A DNA stretch of 64,000 nucleotides from Actinomadura coerulea (GCF_014208105.1 NZ_JACHMQ010000001.1:6510001-6574000); one strand, 5' to 3'. Positions 34,943 to 43,902 are shown, counted from the first letter of the stretch. Numbers and translations: made by a program. Notes: generated by a model not told the origin, from the sequence alone.

Positions 34943-36616
34943 TCACCGGGGGGTGACGACCGTGCGGTCTCCGTCCGGCTCGTACGCCACGACCTGGACG
35001 ACCGGAAGGCCGGCCGCGTCGCCGGTGCGCGGGCCCGGCACCACGAGCAGAGGGCCGTCGCCCCGCCGGTCCGCCGCGTCCTCGCGGGAGCCCAGATCAC
35101 CGACCGACCTCAGCCGCTCGACGCCCGGCCCGGCCGCGGCGACCAGCCGCCAGCGCCGGGGCGACCGCCACCACACCGCGGCGGCCGCCGTCGCGCCCTG
35201 CGAGGTGAAGTCGCTGTTCGTCCCGCCCCGCTCCGACAGCGCCTGCCCGTCCTCGGAGATCAGGATCGAGCGGCCCTGGGCGCCCCACGGCGAGGACGCG
35301 TCCACCGTGAGCAGGGTCGCCCGGCCGCCGCCGTCGGGCAGCCCGCCGCTCCAGAGCCGCCCCAGCCGCAGGTCGCCCGCCTCGCTCAGGGACGTCGTCC
35401 CCGCGCAGGCGACGGCGTTCAGCGCCGCCCACCCGGACTGCTTCCCCTGCTCCGCCGGATCCCGGAACCACACCCGCGGCGCCGCCGCCCGCGGATCGTT
35501 CGAGACGAGCTGGGTGACCGTCCGCATCCCGGACGTCATCTGGAACACCACGTAGTTCTGGCAGCGCGGCGTGAACCAGTCCCACGGCAGCGGAGCGCTC
35601 AGCCCGTCCCGGACGGCCACCGGCCGCCATTCCGGGAACCGCCCGGTCGGCACCGCCGCCCGCACGTCCAGCAGCCACGGCGGAACGAGGTAGCGCCACG
35701 TCATGCCCACCATGATGAGCTGCCCCTCGTCGGTACCGAGCCTGCGGACCGACTCCACGCCCCGCGACATCCGCCGCTCGAAGTACTGCGCCACGCTCGT
35801 CGCGTTCCTGGGCCCGGGGGAGTCGCGCAGAACGACCAGGGACGCCCCGTCCACCGTCCCGGCGTACAGGACGGCGACGCCGCCGAGCGGCGGATCGCGG
35901 TGGTCGGCGCGCCAGGCGCGGGCGGCCCGTCGCAGCAGCTTCGCATCGCGGAGCAGCGCGCCCTGCGAGGGCCACTCGTCGATGGTCGGCGTACTGTTCG
36001 CCGTCCACGCGTTCGGATCGATCACATCGGGTGCGCCGTGGTCTTCGTCCGGCCGGACGAAGAAGGCCCCGATGACCGCCAGGAGCGCCGCGGCGACCAC
36101 GCCCGCGACGGCGGCGCGCCTCGCGGGCGGGACGGTGAGCGGCGGCCGCAGCCGCACGAGGTCGGGCTCGAACGCCTCGATCTCGGCCCGCTGAGCGGCC
36201 TCGTCCATGCCCGTCCGGTCGTCCACGGCGCCGATGACCCGGTCCACGTCCCGGAAGTCGAGGGGGAGATGGACGCTCAACTCCGCGACGACCTCGGGAG
36301 CGGTGAGTCCGTCCCGGCACAGCAGGTAGGCGAGCCGTTCGTGCGGCGGTAACTCCAGCAGAGCCGCCTGGACGGCCCGCGGCGTGGCACCCGCGGGCTC
36401 GAAGAGGAGACCGTGCAACCGGTTCCGCCCGGTCGGCGGGTCCGTGAGCAGGATCGCGACGAGGCGGGCTCGCATGGCCGGATACCCGCGGCGCCGCCCT
36501 CGCATGGCCGCGGTGACGGCCCGGCGAGCGGGCGAAAGCGGGTGGTCACCGTCGTCGAGTGTCAGGTAAGCGAGCCGCAGGAGGCGGCCGTAATGCTCGC
36601 GTTCCATCCGTGGCAC
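34943..36616 (-). CDS. Membrane-anchored protein with sigma-70 region 4-like N-terminus
   Basis: 557 residues from GTG 36616 (GGAGG about 9 nt upstream); ATG 36607 is the alternative. The cytoplasmic N-terminal part contains AVQAALLELPPHERLAYLLCRDGLTAPEVVAEL (about 81-113), which looks like sigma region 4 (LPPRER...G.S..EVA), though no region 2 is evident. One transmembrane helix (AAVAGVVAAALLAVIGAFFV, about 168-187) separates it from a 370-residue outside domain rich in Trp and short strands. The layout suggests a surface sensor with a DNA- or sigma-like cytoplasmic part. No family name known to me. Confidence 0.75.
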   Translation of the reverse strand: MPRMEREHYGRLLRLAYLTLDDGDHPLSPARRAVTAAMRGRRRGYPAMRARLVAILLTDPPTGRNRLHGLLFEPAGATPRAVQAALLELPPHERLAYLLCRDGLTAPEVVAELSVHLPLDFRDVDRVIGAVDDRTGMDEAAQRAEIEAFEPDLVRLRPPLTVPPARRAAVAGVVAAALLAVIGAFFVRPDEDHGAPDVIDPNAWTANSTPTIDEWPSQGALLRDAKLLRRAARAWRADHRDPPLGGVAVLYAGTVDGASLVVLRDSPGPRNATSVAQYFERRMSRGVESVRRLGTDEGQLIMVGMTWRYLVPPWLLDVRAAVPTGRFPEWRPVAVRDGLSAPLPWDWFTPRCQNYVVFQMTSGMRTVTQLVSNDPRAAAPRVWFRDPAEQGKQSGWAALNAVACAGTTSLSEAGDLRLGRLWSGGLPDGGGRATLLTVDASSPWGAQGRSILISEDGQALSERGGTNSDFTSQGATAAAAVWWRSPRRWRLVAAAGPGVERLRSVGDLGSREDAADRRGDGPLLVVPGPRTGDAAGLPVVQVVAYEPDGDRTVVTPR

Positions 36617-36794
36617 CGTCCCTCTCCTCCCCGCATTGTGTGCGCTCCGACCGGTGACGGCCAGAGTGCGGTCCGGGACGCGGGCATCTCGGAAGAAGGC
36701 CCGCCTCCCGGCCCGGGGGAGTCCGGCCGTGCCGGGAGTCGAGGAGCGGGCGACGGCCCATCGACGGCTGCGGTGGCTCAGCGGCCGGGACGGC

Positions 36795-37736
36795 TCAGCG
36801 GCCCAGCGCTCCACGCAGGGTGATGCCGTGCCGGGTACGCAGACGCCGCAACTCCCACATCGCCACGGCGGTGACGGACAGCGGGGCTCCCAGGATGAAG
36901 GCCAGCCGTACCCCGATCGGGGCGCCGCTGTAGGCGCCCTGGAACATGTCGAAGACGGCGACCTCCCAGACGAGCAGCGTCGCGAGGAGTGGGGGGACCG
37001 TGTCGTGGAGGTCGGCGGTCCGGAACACGTGCACGAGTGATTGCACGACGCCGTAGAGGCCGAAGGGGATGTACCACAACGAGAAGGCGCCGATCGCGAA
37101 CAGCAGCACCAGCCGCCATGGCGAGGCCGTCCAGTCCGTGCTCTCGGTCACGTAGCCCAGTCCCGTGGCGAGTCTCGGCGCGGCGAGCGTGACGATCAGC
37201 GTGAGCAGCGCGGCGGCGGGTCTGACCGCGCGGCGCAGGAACAGGCGCCGGTTGGGCGGACGGGCCACCGCGATGAAGACGGCGACGGCGATCGGGAACG
37301 TCACCGCCAGCGTGATGAGGGTGGTGCGTATCTGGGCGAAGCGGTCGTCAAGCACGCCGTCGGCATCCGACGCCAGCCCAAAGGAGAACAGCATCCACAC
37401 GACGGCGACCAGACCGATGACCGTTCGCCAGATCTGCACCTTCTTCACAGCGGGGTCGTGGACGCGATCCGGCCGGGACGGCGCGAAGACCGCGTTCCCC
37501 ACGGCGAACGGATTGAAGAGACGCCCGAAGGTCATCCGGCGCGGCTGCCCATAGCCCGGCGGGGGCTGCCACGGCCTCTGCGGCTGCTGCCACGGACCTT
37601 GCGGCTGCTGCTGCCACGGGCCTTGCGGCTGTTGCCAAGGTCCTTGCGGCGGTGGTCCGGGCTGCCACGGGCCCTGCGGCGGCGGTCCGGGCTGCCACCC
37701 GGGTCCGGGGGCTTGTCCTCCTCCGTACGGATTCAC
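36795..37736 (-). CDS. Membrane protein with Pro/Gln/Trp-repeat N-terminus
   Basis: 313 residues, GTG 37736 with GGAGG 9 nt upstream. The first 65 residues are tandem (P)PPQGPWQ(Q/P) repeats, an unstructured cytoplasmic tail of the kind found in many actinobacterial membrane proteins. Six or so hydrophobic helices follow, beginning VQIWRTVIGLVAVVWMLFSFGLAS. No transport or enzyme motif is visible. The repeat region is also repetitive in DNA (about 37541-37720). It is divergent from the secreted CAP protein, with a 283-bp region between that shows no definite operator. Confidence 0.78.
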   Translation of the reverse strand: MNPYGGGQAPGPGWQPGPPPQGPWQPGPPPQGPWQQPQGPWQQQPQGPWQQPQRPWQPPPGYGQPRRMTFGRLFNPFAVGNAVFAPSRPDRVHDPAVKKVQIWRTVIGLVAVVWMLFSFGLASDADGVLDDRFAQIRTTLITLAVTFPIAVAVFIAVARPPNRRLFLRRAVRPAAALLTLIVTLAAPRLATGLGYVTESTDWTASPWRLVLLFAIGAFSLWYIPFGLYGVVQSLVHVFRTADLHDTVPPLLATLLVWEVAVFDMFQGAYSGAPIGVRLAFILGAPLSVTAVAMWELRRLRTRHGITLRGALGR

Positions 37737-38019
37737 CGCGCCCCGCCTCCGCTTCCGCCCATCCCGCGTCCCCTTCCGTCGCCGCGCCCAGAGGTAACGA
37801 GGAGAATACGCAAGATCTCAGCGAGTTAAAGGCGATTTGCCACCCCGTCCTCGCATGTAGGTCACCGATCCCCAGGTGGGTCACCGTCCCCAGGTGGGCC
37901 GCTGCCCTCCGGACGGGCCACTGCGCTCAGGTTTCGGACGGGTTTTCTGTTATCCGTACGCACTGGCCGGGTCTCCCATGTGTCCGACAAGTCCATGGAA
38001 ACCCGGAAGGCAGGCTTAC

Positions 38020-38811
38020 GTGAGCGAGAGGAACGACCCGGGGTCGAGACGGAGTCCCCGGACGCGCCGCGGCAGTTACGGACGGGCGTCGCGTCCGAGC
38101 GGGCGGTGGTGGGCCGCCGTCGGCGCGAGCGCGAGCGTGGTGGCACTGACGGCCGGGGTCGCCTACGGCGTCGCCGGCTCCTCCGACACCCCGGCCGACT
38201 CCCGCCCGGTCGCCGACCGGGCGGCCCCCGCGCACACCCCGTCCCCCGCCAAGACCAACGTGACAACCGGCAAGCCCAGGGGCTCGAAGACGGCCAAGCG
38301 CTCGACCGTCGCGAAGAAACCCGCGAAGCACACCACGAAGCGTCCGCGGAAGAAGCGGCCGGTCACGCCGACGCCCCGCTCCACGGCGCCCGGCGGCGGC
38401 AACGGGAGCGGCGGCGGTAACGGAGGCGGCGGCACGCTCGTCCAGCAGGTCGTCTCCCTGACCAACGCCGAGCGCGCCAAGAACGGCTGCGGTGCCCTGA
38501 CGGTCGACTCCCGGCTCCAGGCCGCCGCGCAGGGCCACTCCGACGACATGGTCGCCCGCGACTTCTTCGACCACACCAACCCCAGCGGCAAGAGCCCCGG
38601 TGACCGGATCACCGCCGCCGGGTACCGCTGGTCCACCTACGGCGAGAACATCGCCTACGGCCAGCGGACGCCCGCCGCGGTCATGTCCGCCTGGATGAAC
38701 AGCTCCGGGCACCGCGCCAACATCCTGAACTGCACGTTCAAGAACATCGGCGTGGGCGTGACGCTCAAGTCCGGGACACCGTACTGGACGCAGAACTTCG
38801 GAACCCGCTGA
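38020..38811 (+). CDS. Secreted/anchored CAP (SCP) domain protein
   Basis: 263 residues from GTG 38020 (GGAAGG 9 nt upstream). A basic N-terminus precedes one hydrophobic helix (WWAAVGASASVVALTAGVAYGVAG, 30-53), acting as signal or anchor. A Lys/Arg/Thr/Pro-rich linker and a poly-Gly stretch (125-138) lead to the CAP domain (140-263). The bacterial CAP residues are H173 (QGHSDDM), H185, E209 (GENIAYG) and H231 (SGHRANILN), all present. CAP domains outside cells bind lipids or act on the wall; the role here is unknown. Its domain closely resembles that at the C-terminus of the convergent sigma-CAP protein. Confidence 0.9.
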   Translation: MSERNDPGSRRSPRTRRGSYGRASRPSGRWWAAVGASASVVALTAGVAYGVAGSSDTPADSRPVADRAAPAHTPSPAKTNVTTGKPRGSKTAKRSTVAKKPAKHTTKRPRKKRPVTPTPRSTAPGGGNGSGGGNGGGGTLVQQVVSLTNAERAKNGCGALTVDSRLQAAAQGHSDDMVARDFFDHTNPSGKSPGDRITAAGYRWSTYGENIAYGQRTPAAVMSAWMNSSGHRANILNCTFKNIGVGVTLKSGTPYWTQNFGTR

Positions 38812-38820
38812 GGCGCGGAG

Positions 38821-38861
38821 CGTGGGCGCCGGGGCCGTCGCGGACCGCCCCGGCGCCCACG
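38821..38861. terminator. Bidirectional terminator between the two CAP genes
   Basis: A perfect 15-bp stem, CGTGGGCGCCGGGGC (38821-38835) with its complement at 38847-38861, and an 11-nt loop, fills the 52-bp gap between the convergent CAP genes. Confidence 0.8.
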
Positions 38862-38863
38862 CC

Positions 38864-40315
38864 TCACTGAGGCGAGGCGAAGTCCTGCGTCCACCAGGGG
38901 CCGCCGGAACCGGATACCACGCCCACTCCGATCTCGGTGTAGTCGCAGTTCAGGATGTTGGCGCGGTGGTAGGTGCTGGTCATCCAGCTCGACACCGCCG
39001 AGGACGGCGTGGCGGCGCCCCGCTGGATGTTCTCCGCCCAGGCCCGCCACCGGTATCCGGCGGCGGTGATGCGGGCGCCCGGGTCCCGCCCGCCCGCGCC
39101 GTCGTGGGAGAGCTCGCGGCGGGCGGCCATGTCGGCGGAGTGCCTCTGGGCCGCCCTGGTCAGCATCGGATTCTCACGCAGGGGCCGGCAGCCGTGCCGG
39201 GCCCGCTGGATGTTGGCGAGCCGGATGACCTGGCGCCCCGGGCTGAGGGGCGCCTTGGACGTCTTGCGGGGCTTGGGCGAGCGGCGGGTCCTGGACGGGG
39301 TGGGCGACGGCCGCTCAGGTGAGGCGGACGTCGCGCTCGGGGTGGCCACGCGCGTGCTCGCGGGCGCGGCGGACGGGGGCCGCTCGTCGCCGGGCATGGC
39401 GAAGAACCAGACGGCCACGGCGGCGGCCGCCACGACCGCGGCCGTCCCGGTGATCGCCGCCGTCCGGGCGCCGTGTGACGCGTGCAGGGCGACGTCCGCG
39501 CCCGACAGCTTGGCATTCGCCAGGTCCGCCGCCGGGAGACGGGCCGGGGGCGGGACGAGGACCAGGCCCGCGAGCAGCGTCTCGGCCGGGGCGAGCCTGC
39601 GCCGGTGGGCGCGGCAGGTGTCGCAGCCGCGCGCGTGGCGGGCCATCCGCTTGCGCCACACCGGCGTGGGCCGTCCGTCCCATGAGGCCGTCAGCTCGGC
39701 GAGGCCCGGGCACGGCGGCGTCGCCGCGAGCGCGCGGACCACCAGCCGCCCCGTCTCCAGCTGCTCCTTCATCCGGTTCACGCGCACGGCCGCGTGCCGC
39801 CGCTTCACGTCCAGGGCGGCGGCGAGCTCGGTGCGGGTCAGCCGGCCCGAGACCTCTAACCACCAAAGCGAGAGCACGTCGCGGTCGGCCGCGTCCAGCC
39901 ACCGGGTGGCCTCGGCGATCTCCTTGCGCTGCCCGGACAGCCCGAGCCGGACGATGGTGATCTCGACGAAGTCGCCGCCCGGATCGGCGATCTCGTACGC
40001 CGCGTCCAGACCGACGGCGGGACGTCTCCGGTTCGCCGACCACCGCCGCCGCACCTGATTCATCGCGATCGCCACGAGCCAGGACCGGAACCGCGACGGG
40101 TCGCGCAGGCCGCCGAGGCCGTTCAGCATCCGGAGCATGGTGTCCTGGACGACGTCGTCCACGTCGGCGTGGCCGTCCAGCGCCCGGCCGACGACGTTGT
40201 ACACCAGGGGCAGGCAGGCCGACACCAGCCGTTCCCGCGCCGCCGCGTCCCCCGCCTGCGCCGCCGCGACCAGCCGCTCCTCGCCGCCGGCCGGCCGCCC
40301 TTCGCCGCCGTCCAT
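38864..40315 (-). CDS. ECF sigma factor fused to zinc finger, membrane helix and CAP domain
   Basis: 483 residues, ATG 40315 with GAAGGG 6 nt upstream. Domains in order: sigma-70 region 2 (about 25-95, DVDDVVQDTMLRMLNGL and FRSWLVAIAMNQVRRRW); region 4 (about 130-190, DAADRDVLSLWWLEVSG...TRTELAAALDVKRRHAAVRVNRM); a ZAS-like H-x3-C-x2-C (H227, C231, C234); one TM helix (285-306); a Ser/Pro/Arg linker; and a CAP domain (362-483; H392, H404, E428, H450). The sigma part would be cytoplasmic and tethered, the CAP part outside. Membrane-tethered ECFs with anti-sigma-like extensions are known in actinobacteria (ECF52/ECF53 groups); a CAP output is unusual. Confidence 0.9.
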   Translation of the reverse strand: MDGGEGRPAGGEERLVAAAQAGDAAARERLVSACLPLVYNVVGRALDGHADVDDVVQDTMLRMLNGLGGLRDPSRFRSWLVAIAMNQVRRRWSANRRRPAVGLDAAYEIADPGGDFVEITIVRLGLSGQRKEIAEATRWLDAADRDVLSLWWLEVSGRLTRTELAAALDVKRRHAAVRVNRMKEQLETGRLVVRALAATPPCPGLAELTASWDGRPTPVWRKRMARHARGCDTCRAHRRRLAPAETLLAGLVLVPPPARLPAADLANAKLSGADVALHASHGARTAAITGTAAVVAAAAVAVWFFAMPGDERPPSAAPASTRVATPSATSASPERPSPTPSRTRRSPKPRKTSKAPLSPGRQVIRLANIQRARHGCRPLRENPMLTRAAQRHSADMAARRELSHDGAGGRDPGARITAAGYRWRAWAENIQRGAATPSSAVSSWMTSTYHRANILNCDYTEIGVGVVSGSGGPWWTQDFASPQ

Positions 40316-40385
40316 CCGCATCCCTTCGCGCCACCGGGCCGAACCGCTCGGCCACGTCAGAAGAGACCCCGCCACCCTCCCGCCG

Positions 40386-40415
40386 ATTACAAGAAAAGCA
40401 GTGACAGGTGGGCAA
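40386..40415 (-). promoter_or_regulatory. Likely promoter of the sigma-CAP gene
   Basis: On the minus strand TTGCCC (40415-40410), 18 nt, TGTAAT (40391-40386): a fair housekeeping promoter giving a leader of roughly 65 nt. The perfect palindrome GGACATGTCC (40430-40439) lies 14 nt upstream of the -35 box and may bind a regulator. The rest of 40316-40624 shows nothing else. Confidence 0.45.
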
Positions 40416-40624
40416 TCAGAGAAAAAGTAGGACATGTCCGGGCGGGCCGGCGGGCGGGCGACACCACGTCTCCTGCGGCCGGTGAGGTCGGCTCACACCA
40501 GCGAGGCGTCGCGTGACCCGGGATGATCCGCTGCGACGAGCGTGATCGATATCTCGATGCCCAGGTCCCGCCGTTCTGGGGCACGGCCGCCGTCCTCGCA
40601 ACGACCGGACGAACATCATCACTG

Positions 40625-41866
40625 TCAGTCGAGGGGGTCGGCCTTGCCGAGCAGGTAGCGCTGCTCCACCTGGTTGTCGGTCAGGGCGGCCGCCTCGCGA
40701 TACAAAGCGGCGGCGGACGCGTTGTCGCCGGTCATCTGCAGAAGATGGGCGCGCACCGCGCGTTCGCGTTGCCGGGTGAGGGGGTCCCGGTCCAGGTGGT
40801 GGCGGCTGTTGAGGTCGTCCAGGAGGGCCAGGCCCCGGGACGGTCCGTACGCTCGGGCGACCGCCACCACGCGGCTGAGCCGGATCGGCGCGGTGGGGGT
40901 GAGGCGTTCGAGCCAGAGGTACAGCATCGCGATCTGCGGCCAGTCGGTCTCCTCCGGCGACGCGGCCGCCGCGTGCACGGCGGCGATGGCCGCCTGAAGC
41001 CGGTACGGGCCCGCCGCGCCGTGGTTCCAGACTCCGTCGATCAGCTCGGTGCCCTCGCGGATCAGGCCGGGGTCCCAGAGCGCGCGGTCCTGCTCGTCCA
41101 GCGGCACGAGTTCATGTCCGGCGCCGGTGCGCGCGCGGCGCCGGGAGTCGGTGAGCAGCATCAACGCCAGCAGGCCCGTCACCTCGGCATCGCCGGGTAG
41201 CGAGGCGTGCAGCATGCGGGTCAGCCGGATCGCCTCCCGCGTCAGGTCGACGCGGGCGAGCTCACGTCCCGCCGTGGCCGTGTAGCCCTCGTTGAAGATC
41301 AGGTAGAGCACCCGCGTCACGGCGGTCATCCGGGCGTCCCGGTCGGCGCCGGCCGGGGGAGTGAAGCGGACGCCGTCGCGGGCCAGCTGCTGCTTTGCGC
41401 GGCTGATCCGCGTCCCCATGGTGGCCTCGGTGGTGCCGTGGGCGTGCGCGATCTCGGCGGTCGTCAGGCCGCCGACCGCGCGCAGCGTCAGCGCGACCTG
41501 GGACGTGGTGCTCAGCGCGGGGTGGCAGCACAGCATCAGGAGCGTGAGGCTGTCGTCGACCTCCGGCGCGGGACCGGCTCGACGGTCCGGCGCCCGCATG
41601 GCCAGCTCGGTCATCCCGGCCTCTTGCTCGCGCCTGCGCCGGGCCTGGTCGGAGCGGAGCATGTCGACCATTCGCCGGTAGCCGATCCGGATCAGCCAGC
41701 TCCGCGGGTCCTGCGGCACGCCCTGGGCGGGCCAGTCCCGGCTGGCGGCCAGCAGTGCCTCCTGGACGGCGTCCTCGGCGATGTCGAAGCGGCCGAAGCG
41801 CCGCACCAGGGCGCCGAGCACCTGCGGCGCCTCCGTGCGCAGCAGATGCTCGACGTCGCCGTTCAT
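40625..41866 (-). CDS. ECF42-type RNA polymerase sigma factor
   Basis: 413 residues. Region 2: VLGALVRRFGRFDIAEDAVQEALLAASRDWP and PRSWLIRIGYRRMVDMLRSD. Region 4: LTLRAVGGLTTAEIAHAHGTTEATMGTRISRAKQQL. The long C-terminal helical/TPR-like extension (about 190-413, starting VLYLIFNEGYTATAG) is diagnostic of ECF42, which lacks a classical anti-sigma and is controlled through its own extension and a DGPF protein. The start overlaps the stop of the DGPF gene (ATGA), the standard ECF42 arrangement. Confidence 0.95.
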   Translation of the reverse strand: MNGDVEHLLRTEAPQVLGALVRRFGRFDIAEDAVQEALLAASRDWPAQGVPQDPRSWLIRIGYRRMVDMLRSDQARRRREQEAGMTELAMRAPDRRAGPAPEVDDSLTLLMLCCHPALSTTSQVALTLRAVGGLTTAEIAHAHGTTEATMGTRISRAKQQLARDGVRFTPPAGADRDARMTAVTRVLYLIFNEGYTATAGRELARVDLTREAIRLTRMLHASLPGDAEVTGLLALMLLTDSRRRARTGAGHELVPLDEQDRALWDPGLIREGTELIDGVWNHGAAGPYRLQAAIAAVHAAAASPEETDWPQIAMLYLWLERLTPTAPIRLSRVVAVARAYGPSRGLALLDDLNSRHHLDRDPLTRQRERAVRAHLLQMTGDNASAAALYREAAALTDNQVEQRYLLGKADPLD

Positions 41867-42234
41867 TCCGTGAACTCCTCCCCCATGATCGGCCGGATCT
41901 CGATGGGCTCCCCGAGCACCTCGACGATCCGCGAGGCGATCTCCACGGCGCGTTCCCGGCCCGCCACGTCTATCACCGCGAAGCTGGCCAGGACCTCCTT
42001 GAGCTCGGCGAACGGCCCGTCGGTCGCGACGACGCCGTCCGGCGACCTGCGCACCGTCGTGCTGACCACCGGGTGGCCGAGCCCCTCGGTGGCGACGAAC
42101 TCGCCGGTCTCGGTCAGCTCCTGCTCGAACTTCTGGTATTCGGCGAACGCGGCGAGCGCCTCCTCCGACGGAGCGTCGGCGGTGGCGGCGTCCCAGGCGG
42201 CGGCCGGGGTGTAGCTGAGCAGCAGGTACTTCAA
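41863..42234 (-). CDS. DGPF/YCII-family protein partnered with ECF42 sigma
   Basis: 123 residues with MKYLLLSYTPAAAWDA at the N-terminus and the diagnostic VVATDGPFAELKEVLASF motif (DGPF). The ferredoxin-like YCII fold is usually enzymatic or a partner in ECF42 signalling. The start codon is TTG at 42234, supported by GGGGAGG 6 nt upstream. It precedes and overlaps the sigma gene by 4 bases, so the two are co-translated. Confidence 0.93.
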   Translation of the reverse strand: MKYLLLSYTPAAAWDAATADAPSEEALAAFAEYQKFEQELTETGEFVATEGLGHPVVSTTVRRSPDGVVATDGPFAELKEVLASFAVIDVAGRERAVEIASRIVEVLGEPIEIRPIMGEEFTE

Positions 42235-42290
42235 GAGGATCCTCCCCTGGTGCGGTGGTGTGCGGGCCGGGTTCCAGCTATATAGCCAGG

Positions 42291-42983
42291 TCAGCCCGAG
42301 TGCATGCCGTGGCGGCCCGAGGGCATGGCCTGGCGGCGCGAGTGCAGCGCGACGACGGTCGTCCAGGTGAAGGCGACCACGCCGTTCAGGGCGATCTGCA
42401 GGCTCATGTGGTCCGGTGACATGGGCACCAGCAGGACGAGCGCGACGGCGCCGTTCAGGACGGCGGGCCGCACGGCCCGCCGCCGCACGTGCCGGACGGT
42501 CATCACGATGGCCGCGATGGCGAGGGAGGTGAAGGCGACGGCCGCCGCGACCGAGTGCGCGACCCCGTGCCAGGACATCTGGGCGACCGGCCCCTCCGGG
42601 GTGCCGACCGGGAAGCCCTTCTCCGGATCCATCGGGAGAAGCCCGGCGGCGACCAGCCCGATCCCGAAGATCGCGACGAAGACGGGCAGCGTCCGCCGGC
42701 CGGCGCCCTCGGTGACCGTGCGCTTGAGTCCGGTGGCAAGGGCGACCCCGCCCAGCCCCGCGAGGACGAACGTGACGATCTGGATCCAGCCGAGATCACC
42801 GGTGGCGAGTTGGCTGATGGGATGCCGAGTGATGTCGAAGCCTTCGCGCAGGACCATCTGGGTGACGGCCGAGGCGAAGAACAGCGGCCCGGCGAGCGCG
42901 CCGGCGACCAGGGCACGGGACGTCCGGCGGGCGGCACGGGCCGAAGGGGCGGCGGGGGCGGCGGCGGGAGTGGCGGTGGCCAT
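42291..42983 (-). CDS. DUF998 membrane protein
   Basis: 230 residues, ATG 42983 with GGAGG 6 nt upstream. Six predicted helices; the DUF998 signature appears as REGFDITRHPISQLATGDLGWIQIVTFVLAGLGGVALATGL, followed by GLLPMDPEKGFPVGTPEGPVAQMSWHGVAHSVAA. Function unknown. It is upstream of, and on the same strand as, the DGPF-ECF42 pair (56-nt gap). Because DUF998 proteins are frequent ECF targets, it may belong to the same regulon. Confidence 0.9.
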   Translation of the reverse strand: MATATPAAAPAAPSARAARRTSRALVAGALAGPLFFASAVTQMVLREGFDITRHPISQLATGDLGWIQIVTFVLAGLGGVALATGLKRTVTEGAGRRTLPVFVAIFGIGLVAAGLLPMDPEKGFPVGTPEGPVAQMSWHGVAHSVAAAVAFTSLAIAAIVMTVRHVRRRAVRPAVLNGAVALVLLVPMSPDHMSLQIALNGVVAFTWTTVVALHSRRQAMPSGRHGMHSG

Positions 42984-43138
42984 GGGCTCCTCCTCATCGA
43001 TGGGTTCTCGCCGCTACCTCGGGACCGCGCCCCCGATCTCGACGTCCTGGAGAAGTGACCTACGTCACGTCCCCGTCATGTCCGAAAGCGTCCGGGCGCT
43101 CCGAGGTACCAGCGAACACCCACGAAGAGGAGGACACG

Positions 43139-43594
43139 ATGTCCGAGAAGACCCCGAACGAGACCGCCCCGGCCGAGACCGACCAGCCGAGCGCCGAGGT
43201 GCGGGCCCTCGACCGGCTGGTCGGCACGTGGAAGGTCACCGGCGGCGCCGAGGGCACCGTTCGCTACGAGTGGATGCCGGGCCGCTTCTTCCTGCTCCAG
43301 CACGTCGACCTCACCCAGTTCGGCGAGCCCGTCACCGGCATCGAAGTGATCGGTAATCTCCGCCCGTTCGGCGAGCCCGCCGGCGAGGACGTGATGTCGC
43401 GGTACTACGACTCCTTCGGCAACACCTTCGACTACGTCTACGAGATGACCGGCGACAAGCTGACCATCTGGGGCGGCGCGAAGGGCAGCCCCGCCTACTT
43501 CGAAGGCACCTTCAGCGCTGACGGGAACTCTCTCGCCGGCGAATGGGTCTACCCCGGTGGCGGCGGATACAAGTCCACCATGACCCGCATCTGA
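43139..43594 (+). CDS. DUF1579-like protein
   Basis: 151 residues, ATG 43139 with GAGGAGGA about 6 nt upstream. The pattern ALDRLVGTWKVTGGAEGTVRYEWMPGRFFLLQHVDL, with a lipocalin-like run of strands ending GEWVYPGGGGYKSTMTRI, is the DUF1579/small ligand-binding barrel type. Cytoplasmic, no signal peptide. Divergent from the DUF998 gene and so possibly in the ECF42 regulon. Followed by a very strong hairpin. Confidence 0.83.
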   Translation: MSEKTPNETAPAETDQPSAEVRALDRLVGTWKVTGGAEGTVRYEWMPGRFFLLQHVDLTQFGEPVTGIEVIGNLRPFGEPAGEDVMSRYYDSFGNTFDYVYEMTGDKLTIWGGAKGSPAYFEGTFSADGNSLAGEWVYPGGGGYKSTMTRI

Positions 43595-43613
43595 CATTCC
43601 CTCGTCCTGCCAC

Positions 43614-43650
43614 CAGGAGCGCCGGGCCCCTCACGGGCCCGGCGCTCCTG
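43614..43650 (+). terminator. Strong 16-bp hairpin terminator
   Basis: CAGGAGCGCCGGGCCC (43614-43629) pairs perfectly with 43635-43650 around a 5-nt loop, 20 nt after the DUF1579 stop, then CCTTT. CAGGAGCGCCG recurs at about 43670, like a partial copy of the left arm. The rest of 43651-43902 has no supported gene. Confidence 0.88.
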
Positions 43651-43902
43651 CCTTTCCGGCAGAGTCCATCAGGAGCGCCGCCTGGGCGTGGGCGCAGGGG
43701 ATGCCGTGTGCGCCCCGTCAGGGCCGCACTGTCCGTTCGGCCTTGACGGGGCGGGCCGGGAAAACGTCGGCTACCTCGCCAACCGACCGTTCAACGTCGC
43801 GACATCGTGCGTTCCCTTGCCGCCCCCCGAGCGCGTACGGACGATATCCCACGAGTCCAGGACTCGAATTCCCGCAACTCAGACCCGAAAGGAGAGATCC
43901 CC

